Shown here: positions 31,277 to 40,470 of the stretch, piece by piece | How the letters are laid out: each line of letters opens with the position of its first letter | Numbering within the stretch: position 1 is the first letter of the stretch | Assembly (NCBI RefSeq): GCF_029542785.1 | Contig: NC_083372.1 | Location: 744,001-808,000 of the forward strand | Source: Malassezia japonica | Lineage: Eukaryota; Basidiomycota; Malasseziomycetes; Malasseziales; Malasseziaceae | DNA length: 64,000 bases | Reading direction: 5' to 3' | Program-made: the position numbers and the translations under genes | The notes under the pieces: generated by a model | Database searches by the model: none | Seen by the model: the letters and a program-made list of their open reading frames with translations, nothing else | What the model was told of the DNA's origin: nothing

Positions 31277-31301
31277 GGTCGTAGCTGACTAATCCTCCAC
31301 G

Positions 31302-32681
31302 ATGCAGCTCACGACGCCGGCGTACCGGCTGCAGCAGGACGCGGCGAGCGTGACGGTGCGCGTGTCGTGCGCCGAGACCAAGGTAGGCATACAAGCTAAT
31401 TCAGGCGGTATCCGCGCGGGCTGTGGCCGAAGGAACGACGTTTGGGTGCTTTATGGACCCTGTATACCTGCCGTACGTAGCACTTCTGACGCAGTCTCAC
31501 GTTCCCGGCGCCTGTCCGACGCCTCGATGTGGTGGTTTCGCTGGATGCGGCGAATACTGTGGACGGATGCAGCTTTGATGCGGCGGCCATGGAGCTCGTG
31601 GTGCGCCTGGAAAAAGAGGTACACGGCACGACATTCGAGGGGCTCGAGCGTCTCCAACCCCAGATTCTATCGAAAACCGAGATGCAGGCACTCGAGCGCG
31701 ATGCGCAGCGTCTCGAAAAGGAAGAGGACAGTGCTCGTTCTGCGCCCGCACCCGTACCCGCGCCGACGCCTGCGCCTGCGCCCACAGTCCAGTTTCCTGT
31801 CGGCCTGCTCTGCGAGCCGCTCGCTTCGCCGGCCTATACCGCGCTGGTCGCGGCCGGGCGCATACCTTATATGGATATCCTCGACCCCACGCCGCTTTCT
31901 AACGCTGAGCGCGAGTGCCAGGCAGAAAAGATGGAGGGCGAAAAGTGGGACGAGGGCATGTACCTGTATGTTGTGCGGCTCACACAGCGATTCCACGGTC
32001 GATCTGGACGGCGAAATCGCGGGCCTCTTGAAGCAGCGTCTTTCGTTTGCCGAGCGCAGCGAAGACATTGCAGAGACACGCACGCCGGCGCCTGCACGCG
32101 CCGCGGCCTTTCTCGCGCAGCTCCTCTTTGCCTACCTGTACGAAGACCGCACGTCTTTCCAGGACCCTACGCCCGAGTCTGCGTGGACCGTGTGCAAGCT
32201 CACGCGCTCGATCGTGTGTTGGACGGATCCGTTGGACCTGTCTCCCGGCCTCGACGCGACACTGCGTGCATCCTATCGCCGCGCACTGACCTATCCGCTG
32301 TACCGCAGCACGGCGGTCTGCGCGCGTGTCTGTGAGGACGCCGCCGAGCTACTTTCCTCGGCGCCCCGCACACGCATCCTGCATGTGCTGCACGCGATCG
32401 ACGCACTCTTTGCCCTCGCACCGACCGGCACGGGCCTCGCAGAGCAGGCGACGACCGTGCTGCGGCTCGTATGGGAGCTATGGATTGTGCCGCTCCAGGC
32501 GTGGGTCTCCCATGCCGCGACCGACGCGCAGCTCGAGGCGGTACGTGCCGCATTTGCACGGCATGCACGCCCCACGCCGTCGTTCCTCGTAGAAATCGGC
32601 ACCCCGGGCGACTGGGACCTCGCCGCGCTGGACGCCGCCGCGGAGGAAGCGCGCCTCCACGGCGAAGGCGAATTTGTCTAA
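31302..32681 (+). CDS. SHQ1: SHQ1, H/ACA snoRNP assembly chaperone
   Basis: 437 aa from exons 31302-31382, 31405-31472, 31495-31965 and 31988-32681 (three 22-nt introns). The N-terminal CS-like domain is scattered over the first exons (YRLQQDAASVTVRVSCAETK, then PVYLPLTFPAPVRRLD); the Shq1 helical domain follows with FPVGLLCEP, LLFAYLYEDRT and YRRALTYPLYRS. SHQ1 holds the pseudouridine synthase Cbf5 before its loading into H/ACA particles. The stop at 32679-32681 is followed after only 8 bp by the ATG of the next gene on the same strand. Confidence 0.88.
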   Translation: MQLTTPAYRLQQDAASVTVRVSCAETKVGIQANSGGIRAGCGRRNDVWVLYGPCIPAVRSTSDAVSRSRRLSDASMWWFRWMRRILWTDAALMRRPWSSWCAWKKRYTARHSRGSSVSNPRFYRKPRCRHSSAMRSVSKRKRTVLVLRPHPYPRRRLRLRPQSSFLSACSASRSLRRPIPRWSRPGAYLIWISSTPRRFLTLSASARQKRWRAKSGTRACTCMLCGSHSDSTVDLDGEIAGLLKQRLSFAERSEDIAETRTPAPARAAAFLAQLLFAYLYEDRTSFQDPTPESAWTVCKLTRSIVCWTDPLDLSPGLDATLRASYRRALTYPLYRSTAVCARVCEDAAELLSSAPRTRILHVLHAIDALFALAPTGTGLAEQATTVLRLVWELWIVPLQAWVSHAATDAQLEAVRAAFARHARPTPSFLVEIGTPGDWDLAALDAAAEEARLHGEGEFV

Positions 32682-32689
32682 ATTCATGC

Positions 32690-34010
32690 ATGACCGATCG
32701 CAAACGGCCGCGTGAGTCGGACGAAGGACAGAGCGTGCAGCGCCCCCGCCCGGGCACGCTCACGGCCGTGCTTGAGTACCACCGGAACATAGCGCGTGCG
32801 ACGGCGGTCGTGCGCAACGCCGGTGCAGACGCGGTCGTGGCGCGAGTCCTCGAGGTGCCCACCGGCGTCGTCCTGTCGCTTGCAGCCGGCACGGCCGCGA
32901 TAGACGTCGATTTGGACTGGCCGCTGGTCGCGGGCGAGTACGCAGGCGAGGTGCATGGCGATACGCAGGTCGTCACGCTCGGTGCACACACGTCTGCGCC
33001 GTACAGCGGCATGCTGCGCCCTCCGTGGGCCGTGCTCGCGACCGAGCATATTCCGGTGCTGGGCCTGGGGTGCGCCGCGTGCCATGCTGCGCTCACGACG
33101 TTTGGGGGCGCGGCGACGTTGCGTGCGCTCCCATCAGAAAACTGGGAGGAGCTCGTGGACGCGTGGATGTGCCATGGCGACCAGCGCCTCAATGCCAGTG
33201 TCGTGCAAGGGCGCGCCGACGTTGAGCCGAGCCGCACGCCCGCCGCGGACGAAATCTGGGTGGGAACACTCCTGCTCAAGGTGGCTAGCACGCAGCTCGT
33301 AGGCGTAGCGTGCGCCAACACAAAAGCCCAAGGGCCTTGGGAGGTACGTACCGGGGCGTCAGTGGACCAGCAGAAAGCTAGCATCGGATACCCACCGTGG
33401 CAGCGGGGCGGCACAGCATCCCCGCGCAGCGTTACGCTCTGGCTGATACTACGGGTCCTAGATTGTGCATTCGCAATACGCCGCAGCGTTGGAACCCCAC
33501 CGTGCTGTGGCCACGTAGGATGCGAGACTAACGCAGGGTGAATCCTTTCCCGTATCCTGCGCGTGCGGCGCCCTGCTCGGCGCAGCAATCGCCAACGACG
33601 CGCCGTGCGCCGTACAGCTCCTGCAGCCAAGCATCGTCCCGATTCCCAACGAAAGACCGCAAGACGCGCTCTTTGCGCAGATCCTCGCGCACTACTTTGT
33701 CGAGCAGGCCGAGCGCCATGCCGTGCACCACTTTCTCATCCAGGAGCTGGGCACAGGTGCGTCGCGCCTCTTTCTCTGGGCGTTCCAGCCGCTGGTCGAG
33801 ATGCACGTCCAGCGGCGCATGGTGGTGTGCAAAATTCTGTACCATACGACCCACACCACGCCCGAGGTGCCCTATATCCCGCTCGCGCTCGCGCCTGCGC
33901 ACTGCGACCAACTCCAGGCCTTGCTGGACGAGAGCAACGCTCTGTATCCCCCCGCCCGTAAGGCTCTCGCACAATGGCAAGTAGGCTTTTTGCTTCGCTC
34001 GTTTGTCTAA
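32690..34010 (+). CDS. UBE3D-like HECT-type E3 ubiquitin ligase (HECT_2 family)
   Basis: 375 aa in the preferred model, exons 32690-33343 and 33537-34010. LPSENWEELVDAWMCHGDQ and the later VSCACGALLG carry the conserved Cys/His residues of the HECT_2/UBE3D family, which binds E2 enzymes. The intron is uncertain: the consensus GTACGT donor at 33344 gives a 193-nt intron, whereas a GTAGGA donor at 33515 gives a standard 22-nt intron and adds 57 in-frame residues. The added stretch uses codons unlike its neighbours (ATA, CTA, GGA, CCA), so I prefer the long intron. The stop codon overlaps that of the convergent uS15m gene by 4 bp. Confidence 0.72.
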
Positions 34011-34957
34011 ATACGCTTTACCTTGGGCATGCCCGGAACAATGACCTCGCCCTCGACTGCGCGCGCCTCGACACCAATCCGGGGCAGGAAGGCTTGGTAG
34101 CGGATCGGGTCGCGCGACTTGAGGTAGCGCAGCACACGCGCACGCTGGTGCACGAGCTTCGCCATCGAACGCCGGTTGCTGTGGTCGTGCCGCGCCTGCC
34201 CGAGGTGCTCAGCCAGGTTGCGGATGCGGTAGGTGAGGATCGCCGCCTGCACCTCCGGCGAGCCGGTATCGGGCCCTTGGCCATTTTCGCGTGCGCCAAA
34301 GTGCTGCACAATCCGCCGCGTGTTTTCCACCTGGATGCCTTTGCCGCTCGCGTTGCGCAGGTCCAGGATACGCGCCAGCGCGGCGGCGCTCTGCTGCTGC
34401 TCCTCTTCGCTCTGGGCGTGCTCAGCAGCAAGGATATCGGCGCCTTGGTCACGGCCGGCGTGCACGCTCGCCGCGTCCAGCACGCGGTCCTCCGTCATGA
34501 CGCGGGGGAGCGACTGGAAGAGCGTACGGCGCTCCTCCTCGCCCAGGCCAAAGTTCAGGCGGCGGGGGCCGCCAAACTCGGCGGCCTGCGCGTCGACTTG
34601 CGCGTCGTCGGGGCGCGGCAGGGGCTCGACAGGCACGAGCTGGCCACGGCGGTCCTCGGCGAGGCCCCACACCTCTTCTTTCGACAGAATAAGCTGCGCA
34701 AGCTCCGAGTTCTTCCAGTATGTATAGCCCTCGTCGTTCAGCTGGTGTGCAAGCACAGGGTCGGGGCGCGACAGCGCAAAGAGGCGCTCCTTGATGTCGC
34801 GGCGCTCCAAATTTGCAGTACGGCGCAGACGCGACGCACGCCGCCGCTTGCTTTCCTCGACGGGAGCAGTGGTATGCAGAGACGCAGTGTGCTCCATGCC
34901 GAGCACGGCACGCAGCCCTTGCGCGAGCTGCGCACGCACGCCGATCGCTCGCAGCAT
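34007..34957 (-). CDS. MRPS15: Mitochondrial small-subunit ribosomal protein uS15m
   Basis: 316 aa, no intron. The N terminus MLRAIGVRAQLAQGLRAVLG is Arg-rich, amphipathic and lacks acidic residues, as expected of a mitochondrial presequence, so I chose ATG 34955-34957 over upstream readings. The C-terminal third is the uS15 domain: GPDTGSPEVQAAILTYRIRN, then HDHSNRRSMAKLV and RVLRYLKSRDPIRYQ. The yeast counterpart is Mrps28. The long region before the S15 domain is characteristic of fungal mitochondrial forms. Confidence 0.92.
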   Translation of the reverse strand: MLRAIGVRAQLAQGLRAVLGMEHTASLHTTAPVEESKRRRASRLRRTANLERRDIKERLFALSRPDPVLAHQLNDEGYTYWKNSELAQLILSKEEVWGLAEDRRGQLVPVEPLPRPDDAQVDAQAAEFGGPRRLNFGLGEEERRTLFQSLPRVMTEDRVLDAASVHAGRDQGADILAAEHAQSEEEQQQSAAALARILDLRNASGKGIQVENTRRIVQHFGARENGQGPDTGSPEVQAAILTYRIRNLAEHLGQARHDHSNRRSMAKLVHQRARVLRYLKSRDPIRYQAFLPRIGVEARAVEGEVIVPGMPKVKRI

Positions 34958-35581
34958 GGTCAAAAGGCAAGTCTTCGCGTCACGTGAGAAGGGTAGAAAG
35001 GCGCGGCCAGCGCGCTTTTGTTCTTTGATCAAAAACGCAAGCGTACGTGGGGGGGTAACACTGACATGACAGCTCCCAGCCACACCCAATCGTTAATTCC
35101 TGCGATGAGGGTGCCAAGAGGGCCAATGGTTCTCGTGGGGGTCGAGATCAACACTGCAACGGTATAGGAATCTGGGCAGAGTCTCGACGATGACTGCTCA
35201 GGGCCGAAAAATTGTAGGACATTTCTAGGTAGGAACTATATTGTGGTGCTAGGACATGCGGTGGGAGGCGTAGCTGGGTTGCTGCTGTGTATTGCATTAT
35301 GACACGCATATGCTTGCCCCATGTGGGAGAAGAGATCCGTGTCGCGCATCCATGACATGGTTTGCCATGTCATGATCCGATCGCTCATGGCTAGGTGGCA
35401 ATTGTTAATCACTCGATTCAGTTCTGCTTTACTGTATCTATAACTCATAGCAACGACATACAGTCCCATTGCAAGCCGTGCCCTCTGCGTCTTCCTCGCT
35501 CGACCGCCCTTCCCTGAAACGTGCCCACGTGGACTAAAATTTCAGTGGCACGGCGCATCTTGACTGCGTCCTCCGCGGACG
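34958..35581. promoter_or_regulatory. Longest intergenic region (624 bp), divergent promoter of uS15m and SYG1
   Basis: It has visibly lower GC than its surroundings. It contains TCACGTGA at 34980-34987 near the uS15m start, CACGTG at 35526-35531 about 50 bp before SYG1, and a perfect 10-bp inverted repeat at 35351-35374. CACGTG is the Pho4-type site that in yeasts drives phosphate-responsive genes, which would suit the SPX protein, but the motif is widespread here. A 77-codon minus-strand ORF (35236-35469) has no recognisable content and is not called. Confidence 0.5.
35351..35374. repeat. Perfect inverted repeat, 10-bp arms, 4-nt spacer
   Basis: CATGACATGG, spacer TTTG, CCATGTCATG. It lies mid-way in the 624-bp divergent intergenic region. 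It could be a protein-binding operator or a hairpin in a 5' leader; nothing in the sequence decides between them. Confidence 0.7.
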
Positions 35582-38329
35582 ATGAAGTTGTACGTACAAT
35601 AATGCTCACAATAGCGCACGGTATCTGGAGGAGAATGCCGTGGACGAATGGCGCAAAGCCTACATTAACTATCGTGGGCTAAAGAAGCTCATCAAGCGCG
35701 TCGACGAGCACTATGAGCTGCGTCAGGCACGCAACTCGCAGATGCGCTTCCCAAATATGCCAGAGCAAGCACGCAACAGAGCCGCGCGGCTGATTCGCCG
35801 CGGCACAAGCGTATTCAAGGGCTCGAATGGGGCGCCCGAATACAAGGACCCTGAGCCGGGCGCCATCGAGGACGAGCTGCCCGAAGTGAGTCTGAAGGAT
35901 ACCGGCCTTTCGCTGCTGCACGGTGCCGCGGATATCGAGGCTCCGGAGGAGGAGGAGCCCCAGCCTGGACCCTCGTCCGCGTCCGTTCATTCGGTGCTGC
36001 ATGCGGACGGCACCAAGACCAACAAGGTCCTCGACGGCGAATCCCGCTTGTCTGAGGAACCCGAGGCGTATGCCGGTCCTACGGTGAAGGACTTGGGCCG
36101 TCACCGCATGCCGACATCGTGGGTCGTGCCGGAAGAAGGCGATAATGATAACATTGACATCCACAAGCTCATTAAGAAGCTGTTTGACTCTGAGGAGCGC
36201 AAGTTCTTCTATGCGCTCGACGACGAAGTGGCGCGTATTGTGCACTTTTACGAGGAGCGTGAGCGCGAGGCTATTGAGCGCCTCTCGACTCTGGTTACAC
36301 AGCTCAGTGAGCTCGCCGAGCACCGTCGCGAGTTCAAAGCCAAGACAAACGAAGTGGTCAACCACGGCGGCCTTTCGCGCATCTTTTCCGCGGTGCCAGT
36401 CAAGATGGATGCCGAGGGTCTGCAGCGTGCGCGCCTTAATGCGCAGCACCTCGCCAAATCGCCCTCGTCGCCCAACACGGCCGATGCCGGCGACAAGCGG
36501 CGTGCACAGGCAATCGAGCACATGCAGGCGCTCAATATCGGCCCGCTGCACCCCCAGGCCCCTGGTGAGAACCAGCTGCGTATTGAACATGACCCAGTGC
36601 GGTACAAAGCCGCGCGCAAGAAGCTACGGGAGGCGGTGATTGAAAACTACCGTGCTCTCGAGATTCTAAACAACTACCGCATCTTGAACCGGACGGGCTT
36701 TACCAAGATCCTGAAAAAGTTTGACAAGACGCTAAACGTCGAGACGCTGCACCTCTACTACTCAAGCCGTGTGATGCCCACGCCGCTCGTCACCTCCGAG
36801 ACGGTGCCAAAGCTGCTGCGTGCGACCGAAGAAATCTTTACGTCGTACTTTGAGCACGGCGACAGTAAGCGGGCGCGCGATGTGTTGCGCGAGCCGTTCA
36901 GCCTGCCGCCAGGTATGCGTGAGCACAATCACCACCAGAGTGTGTTCCGCACGGGCGTATACCTCGGTGTTGCGCTCTGTGCTACGATTCAGGGCCTGCG
37001 CGACGCGCTGGACCCGCAGACGCAAGCGGTGCTGCCGCAGTGGAAGCAGCTTCTGCAGCTGTACGCGGCCGAATTTATTCCGACGCTCTTTGCGCTGCTC
37101 TTTGGTCTGAATCTCGCGGCGTGGCAACATGTGCGTATCAACACCGTCTTTATTTTCGAGTGGGATGCCGGCAATGCGCTCGAGCCGACGCAGTACTTTG
37201 AGATGCCGGCGATCTTCTTGCTGCTGCTCAGCATCTTTTTCTGGGTGTCGTTCGCGAGCCCGGATGCGACCGATATTGCGCCCACAACCTGGCCGTTGGT
37301 CTGGCTCGTGATTGTCTTGCTTCTCTTGCTGAATCCACTGCCCATGTTGCACAGCTCGAGTCGCCGGTGGTTTGTCAAGAGTATTTGCCGTGTCTTTGGC
37401 GCCGGCATTTTTGCTTCGGTCGAGTTCCGTGATTTCTTCCTCGGCGACGAGCTCAATTCGCTCGCGTACTCGATGAGCAACTTGTGGTTCCTTGGATGCG
37501 AGTACCATCACCATTTCCATCAGCCTGACGTGTGTCCCATGTCGATCTCATGGTGGGTCCCGGTGCTCACAGCCATCCCTGCCTTTTTGCGTTTCGTGCA
37601 GTGCTTCCGCCGTTACGCAGACAGTCGGGGTATGGTCCGCATCCATCTGGTGAATGCAGGCAAGTACGCCTCATCGATCCTAAATGCCTTTTTCTACTTT
37701 AATTACCGGCACCACAATTCGCAGGGCACTAAGCACTTTGTGCTCTGGATTGTCTTTGCGGCGATCAGCTCCATCTTCACCAGCTCGTGGGACCTAATTA
37801 TGGACTGGAACTTGCTACAGCGTCACTCTAAATACCCGCTGCTTCGCACAAGTCTTGCATTTGAGGAGGTATGGCCGATCTACTACTTTGCGATTGTCTC
37901 CAACGTCTTTTTGCGCTTCATTTGGGTCATTTATCTGTTTGGCGGCCCTGCGTCTTTGCAGCTGCGCTCCTTCCTCGCAGCACTGCTCGAGATGCTGCGC
38001 CGCTGGCAATGGAACTTTATTCGTCTCGAGAACGAACACATTGGTAACGCGGATTCCTTCAAAATTGTACGCGACTGTACGTATTCTTTGCTCACCCAGT
38101 GCCTTTGCCCTACCCCACCTCGCGTTCGCAGATGGTGGAGAACGACATGGACGACGATGCGCGGAGTTCGTTCAACTTGCGTGCATTCAGCATTCGTTCG
38201 AGCAACTCGGAGGATATGATGCGCATGAACGACGAGCGTGCCCAGGAGACCCTCGAGCGTACACGCGTGGGCCTCCAAGCTGCCCGCCGCCGGAATACCC
38301 AGGAAGTGGAGCACGAGATGGATTCGTAA
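35582..38329 (+). CDS. SYG1: SYG1/XPR1-family SPX-EXS phosphate exporter
   Basis: 899 aa from exons 35582-35589, 35615-38076 and 38100-38329 (introns 25 and 23 nt). The first coding exon is just 8 nt; splicing gives MKFARYLEENAVDEWRKAYI, the classical SPX start. The SPX domain, with an acidic insert, runs to about residue 390 and contains the Lys-rich helix NRTGFTKILKKFDKT that binds inositol pyrophosphates. The EXS membrane domain follows, with NVFLRFIWVIYLF near its end. The 3' intron restores RDLPLPY. The protein probably exports phosphate or senses it at the plasma membrane or Golgi. It converges on EXO84 (24 bp). Confidence 0.94.
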
Positions 38330-38353
38330 TGGACAGATAGACTACATGTACAA

Positions 38354-40416
38354 CTACCGCGCCTCGACGCCGGTCACGGTGAGCGACGGCACGGGCCCTG
38401 TTTCTTCGTCGGGCCGGAGCAGGTCGCTGGGTCAGGAAAAGAACGTACTCGAGTAGGAAAGTGAGCTGCAGCCCGACGTCGTTCAGGATCTGAGCGCAGT
38501 TCATCGTAATCTCCTTCGCCTCCTGGATCACGCCGGGGTCCTGGTCCACGCCATAGACCTGGCGGCGGAACGTCTCGGCATAGGAGCGTACCTGGTCCGA
38601 GGCCCACTGGACAAAGCCTGCGTAAGTAGAGACACGTACCCGAAGCCATTTTGTAGTCTTTGAAGGCGGTCATGTACCAATCGCCCGTGTTTTTGATGAG
38701 CGTAAAGTAGAGCATCGCGAGCTCAGAAATGTACAGGCTAACATCACCCTCGTACTTGATCTGGCGCGTGCGCCGACGGAGGAGCTCGGTGCGCGCCGTA
38801 AGCAGCAAATCGCGTGCCTCGCGGCCTTTGTCGAGGCGCAGCAGCAGACTCGCATCGAGCACGACGGTCGCCTTGCGCTGATAAGGCGACACGAGCTCTG
38901 CACTGATCGCGTTCACCAGCTCACTGGCGCACGAGTTGAAGTTTTCCACAAGGAGATAGAGCGGCCCTTCGGATACAGGCCGGTTGGCGAGTCGACGCTT
39001 ACCCTCCTCGACGAGCGCCACGGCTTCTTCCCACTCGCGCAAAGCAATGTGAACGGCGAGCTCGTCAATCACGCCGTTGAGCCACGGCGCAAGGTCGGGC
39101 TGCTCGGGAGACCGCTCCTGCTTTTCGCCGTCGCCCGGCATGGCGCCCGGCGTAAAGTCCATCGAGTCGGCGAGTGCTTCGGGGCGCTTCGGGTCGGTGC
39201 GCGACTTGCGCTCGCGTTTCATCTTGTTGCCTAGGTCCTCGCCGACACGGCGGAACGCATTCAGCAGCGCGCGCTTGTCCTGGGCCTTTTCTGTGCGGTA
39301 GACAAACACCTCCTTGCCCCGTTTGATCTTGAGCGCATTCTTGAGCTCCTTGCCGTCTTTGAGATCGACAACGACAATCTCAGAGAGACCAAAGCACTGC
39401 TCCGCTACAAGGTGGACCTTGCTGCCGTAATGCCGCTTGCGCTGCACGGCAATCAGCAGGAGATCGTCGAGCAAAAAGAGGGCGACTGCCTGCTTGGGTT
39501 TGTATGTCGCCGCATTCACCTCGACAAATTGGCTCGTTTCCGCAATCAGATGACGTCCAGGCACGTAAGGCACAAACTTTTGCGAACCCTCGATGTTTTC
39601 CCACAGCGCTGCAATCTGCGCTTTGTAAATTTGTTCCAGATCGACCAGCGAGCTGCGGTTGCCTTTGAGTGCGCCTGCGACAACGTCTCCGCCCCACGGC
39701 CGCCCATTGTCGCCGATCGGATCGTCAATCTGGAGCTGCTGCGGAAGCTGCTTCCATTCCGAAAGGAGGTCCTTGAACTCGAGCATATCGTTTTCGAGTG
39801 TCGCAATCTCCTTACTGATCGTAATAAACTCGGAGTAGTTCTTGAATACCTGCGTCTTGAGCTGCTTCTGTGTCGAGTTTTGCGCCGTGGTGAGCGTGTC
39901 CTTGAGGCTACGCAGTCCTGTCTCGTTCTGCTGCTGCAGCTGCGTCGAGACAAATGCGCGCGCGTCGAAATTGTCCTGTGCAAACGCGCCCATATCCACC
40001 TGCGGCGTGCGCGAAAAGGCTTCCCATGCCTCGGACGGCGGTACATTTGGCGAGGCGACCGGCAGCGCAGGCAGCGGCGCATTGGTCTTGCCGGGCGTCG
40101 CCTGCAAGTACGCAAGAGGTTCGGGAGGCGCCTGCTCCGCTGCCGGCTCTCCCTCTTCCTCCTCTGGAACTCCTGCAATCGGCGCAAGCATGCTCAGGTT
40201 GCCGGAGTACGAGCCAGGGACGGCCGTCGCTCCGGACGCATAGCGCATCGACAGACGATTCCGCACCTTGTCCTCGGCATCCGCCTCATTTGGCACGGGC
40301 TTCTTCATAGGCCGCGGGTGCGAGTAGTTCCGTACGCCCGTAGGCATCGACATGCCAGCCACATGCTCATCCTTCGCATACAGCGTCGTCGGACGCGAGC
40401 GCAGCGACCGCGACAT
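38354..40416 (-). CDS. EXO84: Exocyst complex subunit EXO84
   Basis: 672 aa from exons 40640 down to: exon 1 38640-40416, exon 2 38449-38617, exon 3 38354-38426 (two 22-nt introns). It has an N-terminal disordered region, a coiled-coil (LKTQVFKNYSEFITISKEIA), a PH domain around residues 290-400 (LFLLDDLLLIAVQRKRHYGS) and the C-terminal Exo84 helical bundle (WLNGVIDELAVHIALREWEE). Exocyst tethers secretory vesicles at the plasma membrane. The final exons read GFVQWASDQVRSYAETFRRQ and LLRPDEETGPVPSLTVTG. The start codon lies 54 bp from that of DOP1, and the intervening DNA has GCTGACTAA. Confidence 0.9.
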
Positions 40417-40470
40417 GGCGTTGAGAGCACGACCCCGATTTTGCTGACTAAGCATACACCCGCTGCCTCC

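Noticed and set aside
33344..33536. snoRNA or tRNA-like gene in the long UBE3D intron
   Set aside because: Short hairpins exist, but no C/D boxes in the right spacing and no H/ACA pair with an ACA tail.
35236..35469. 77-codon minus-strand ORF in the uS15m-SYG1 interval
   Set aside because: No family resemblance, low-GC noncoding-like composition, and it contains the inverted repeat. Chance is likely.
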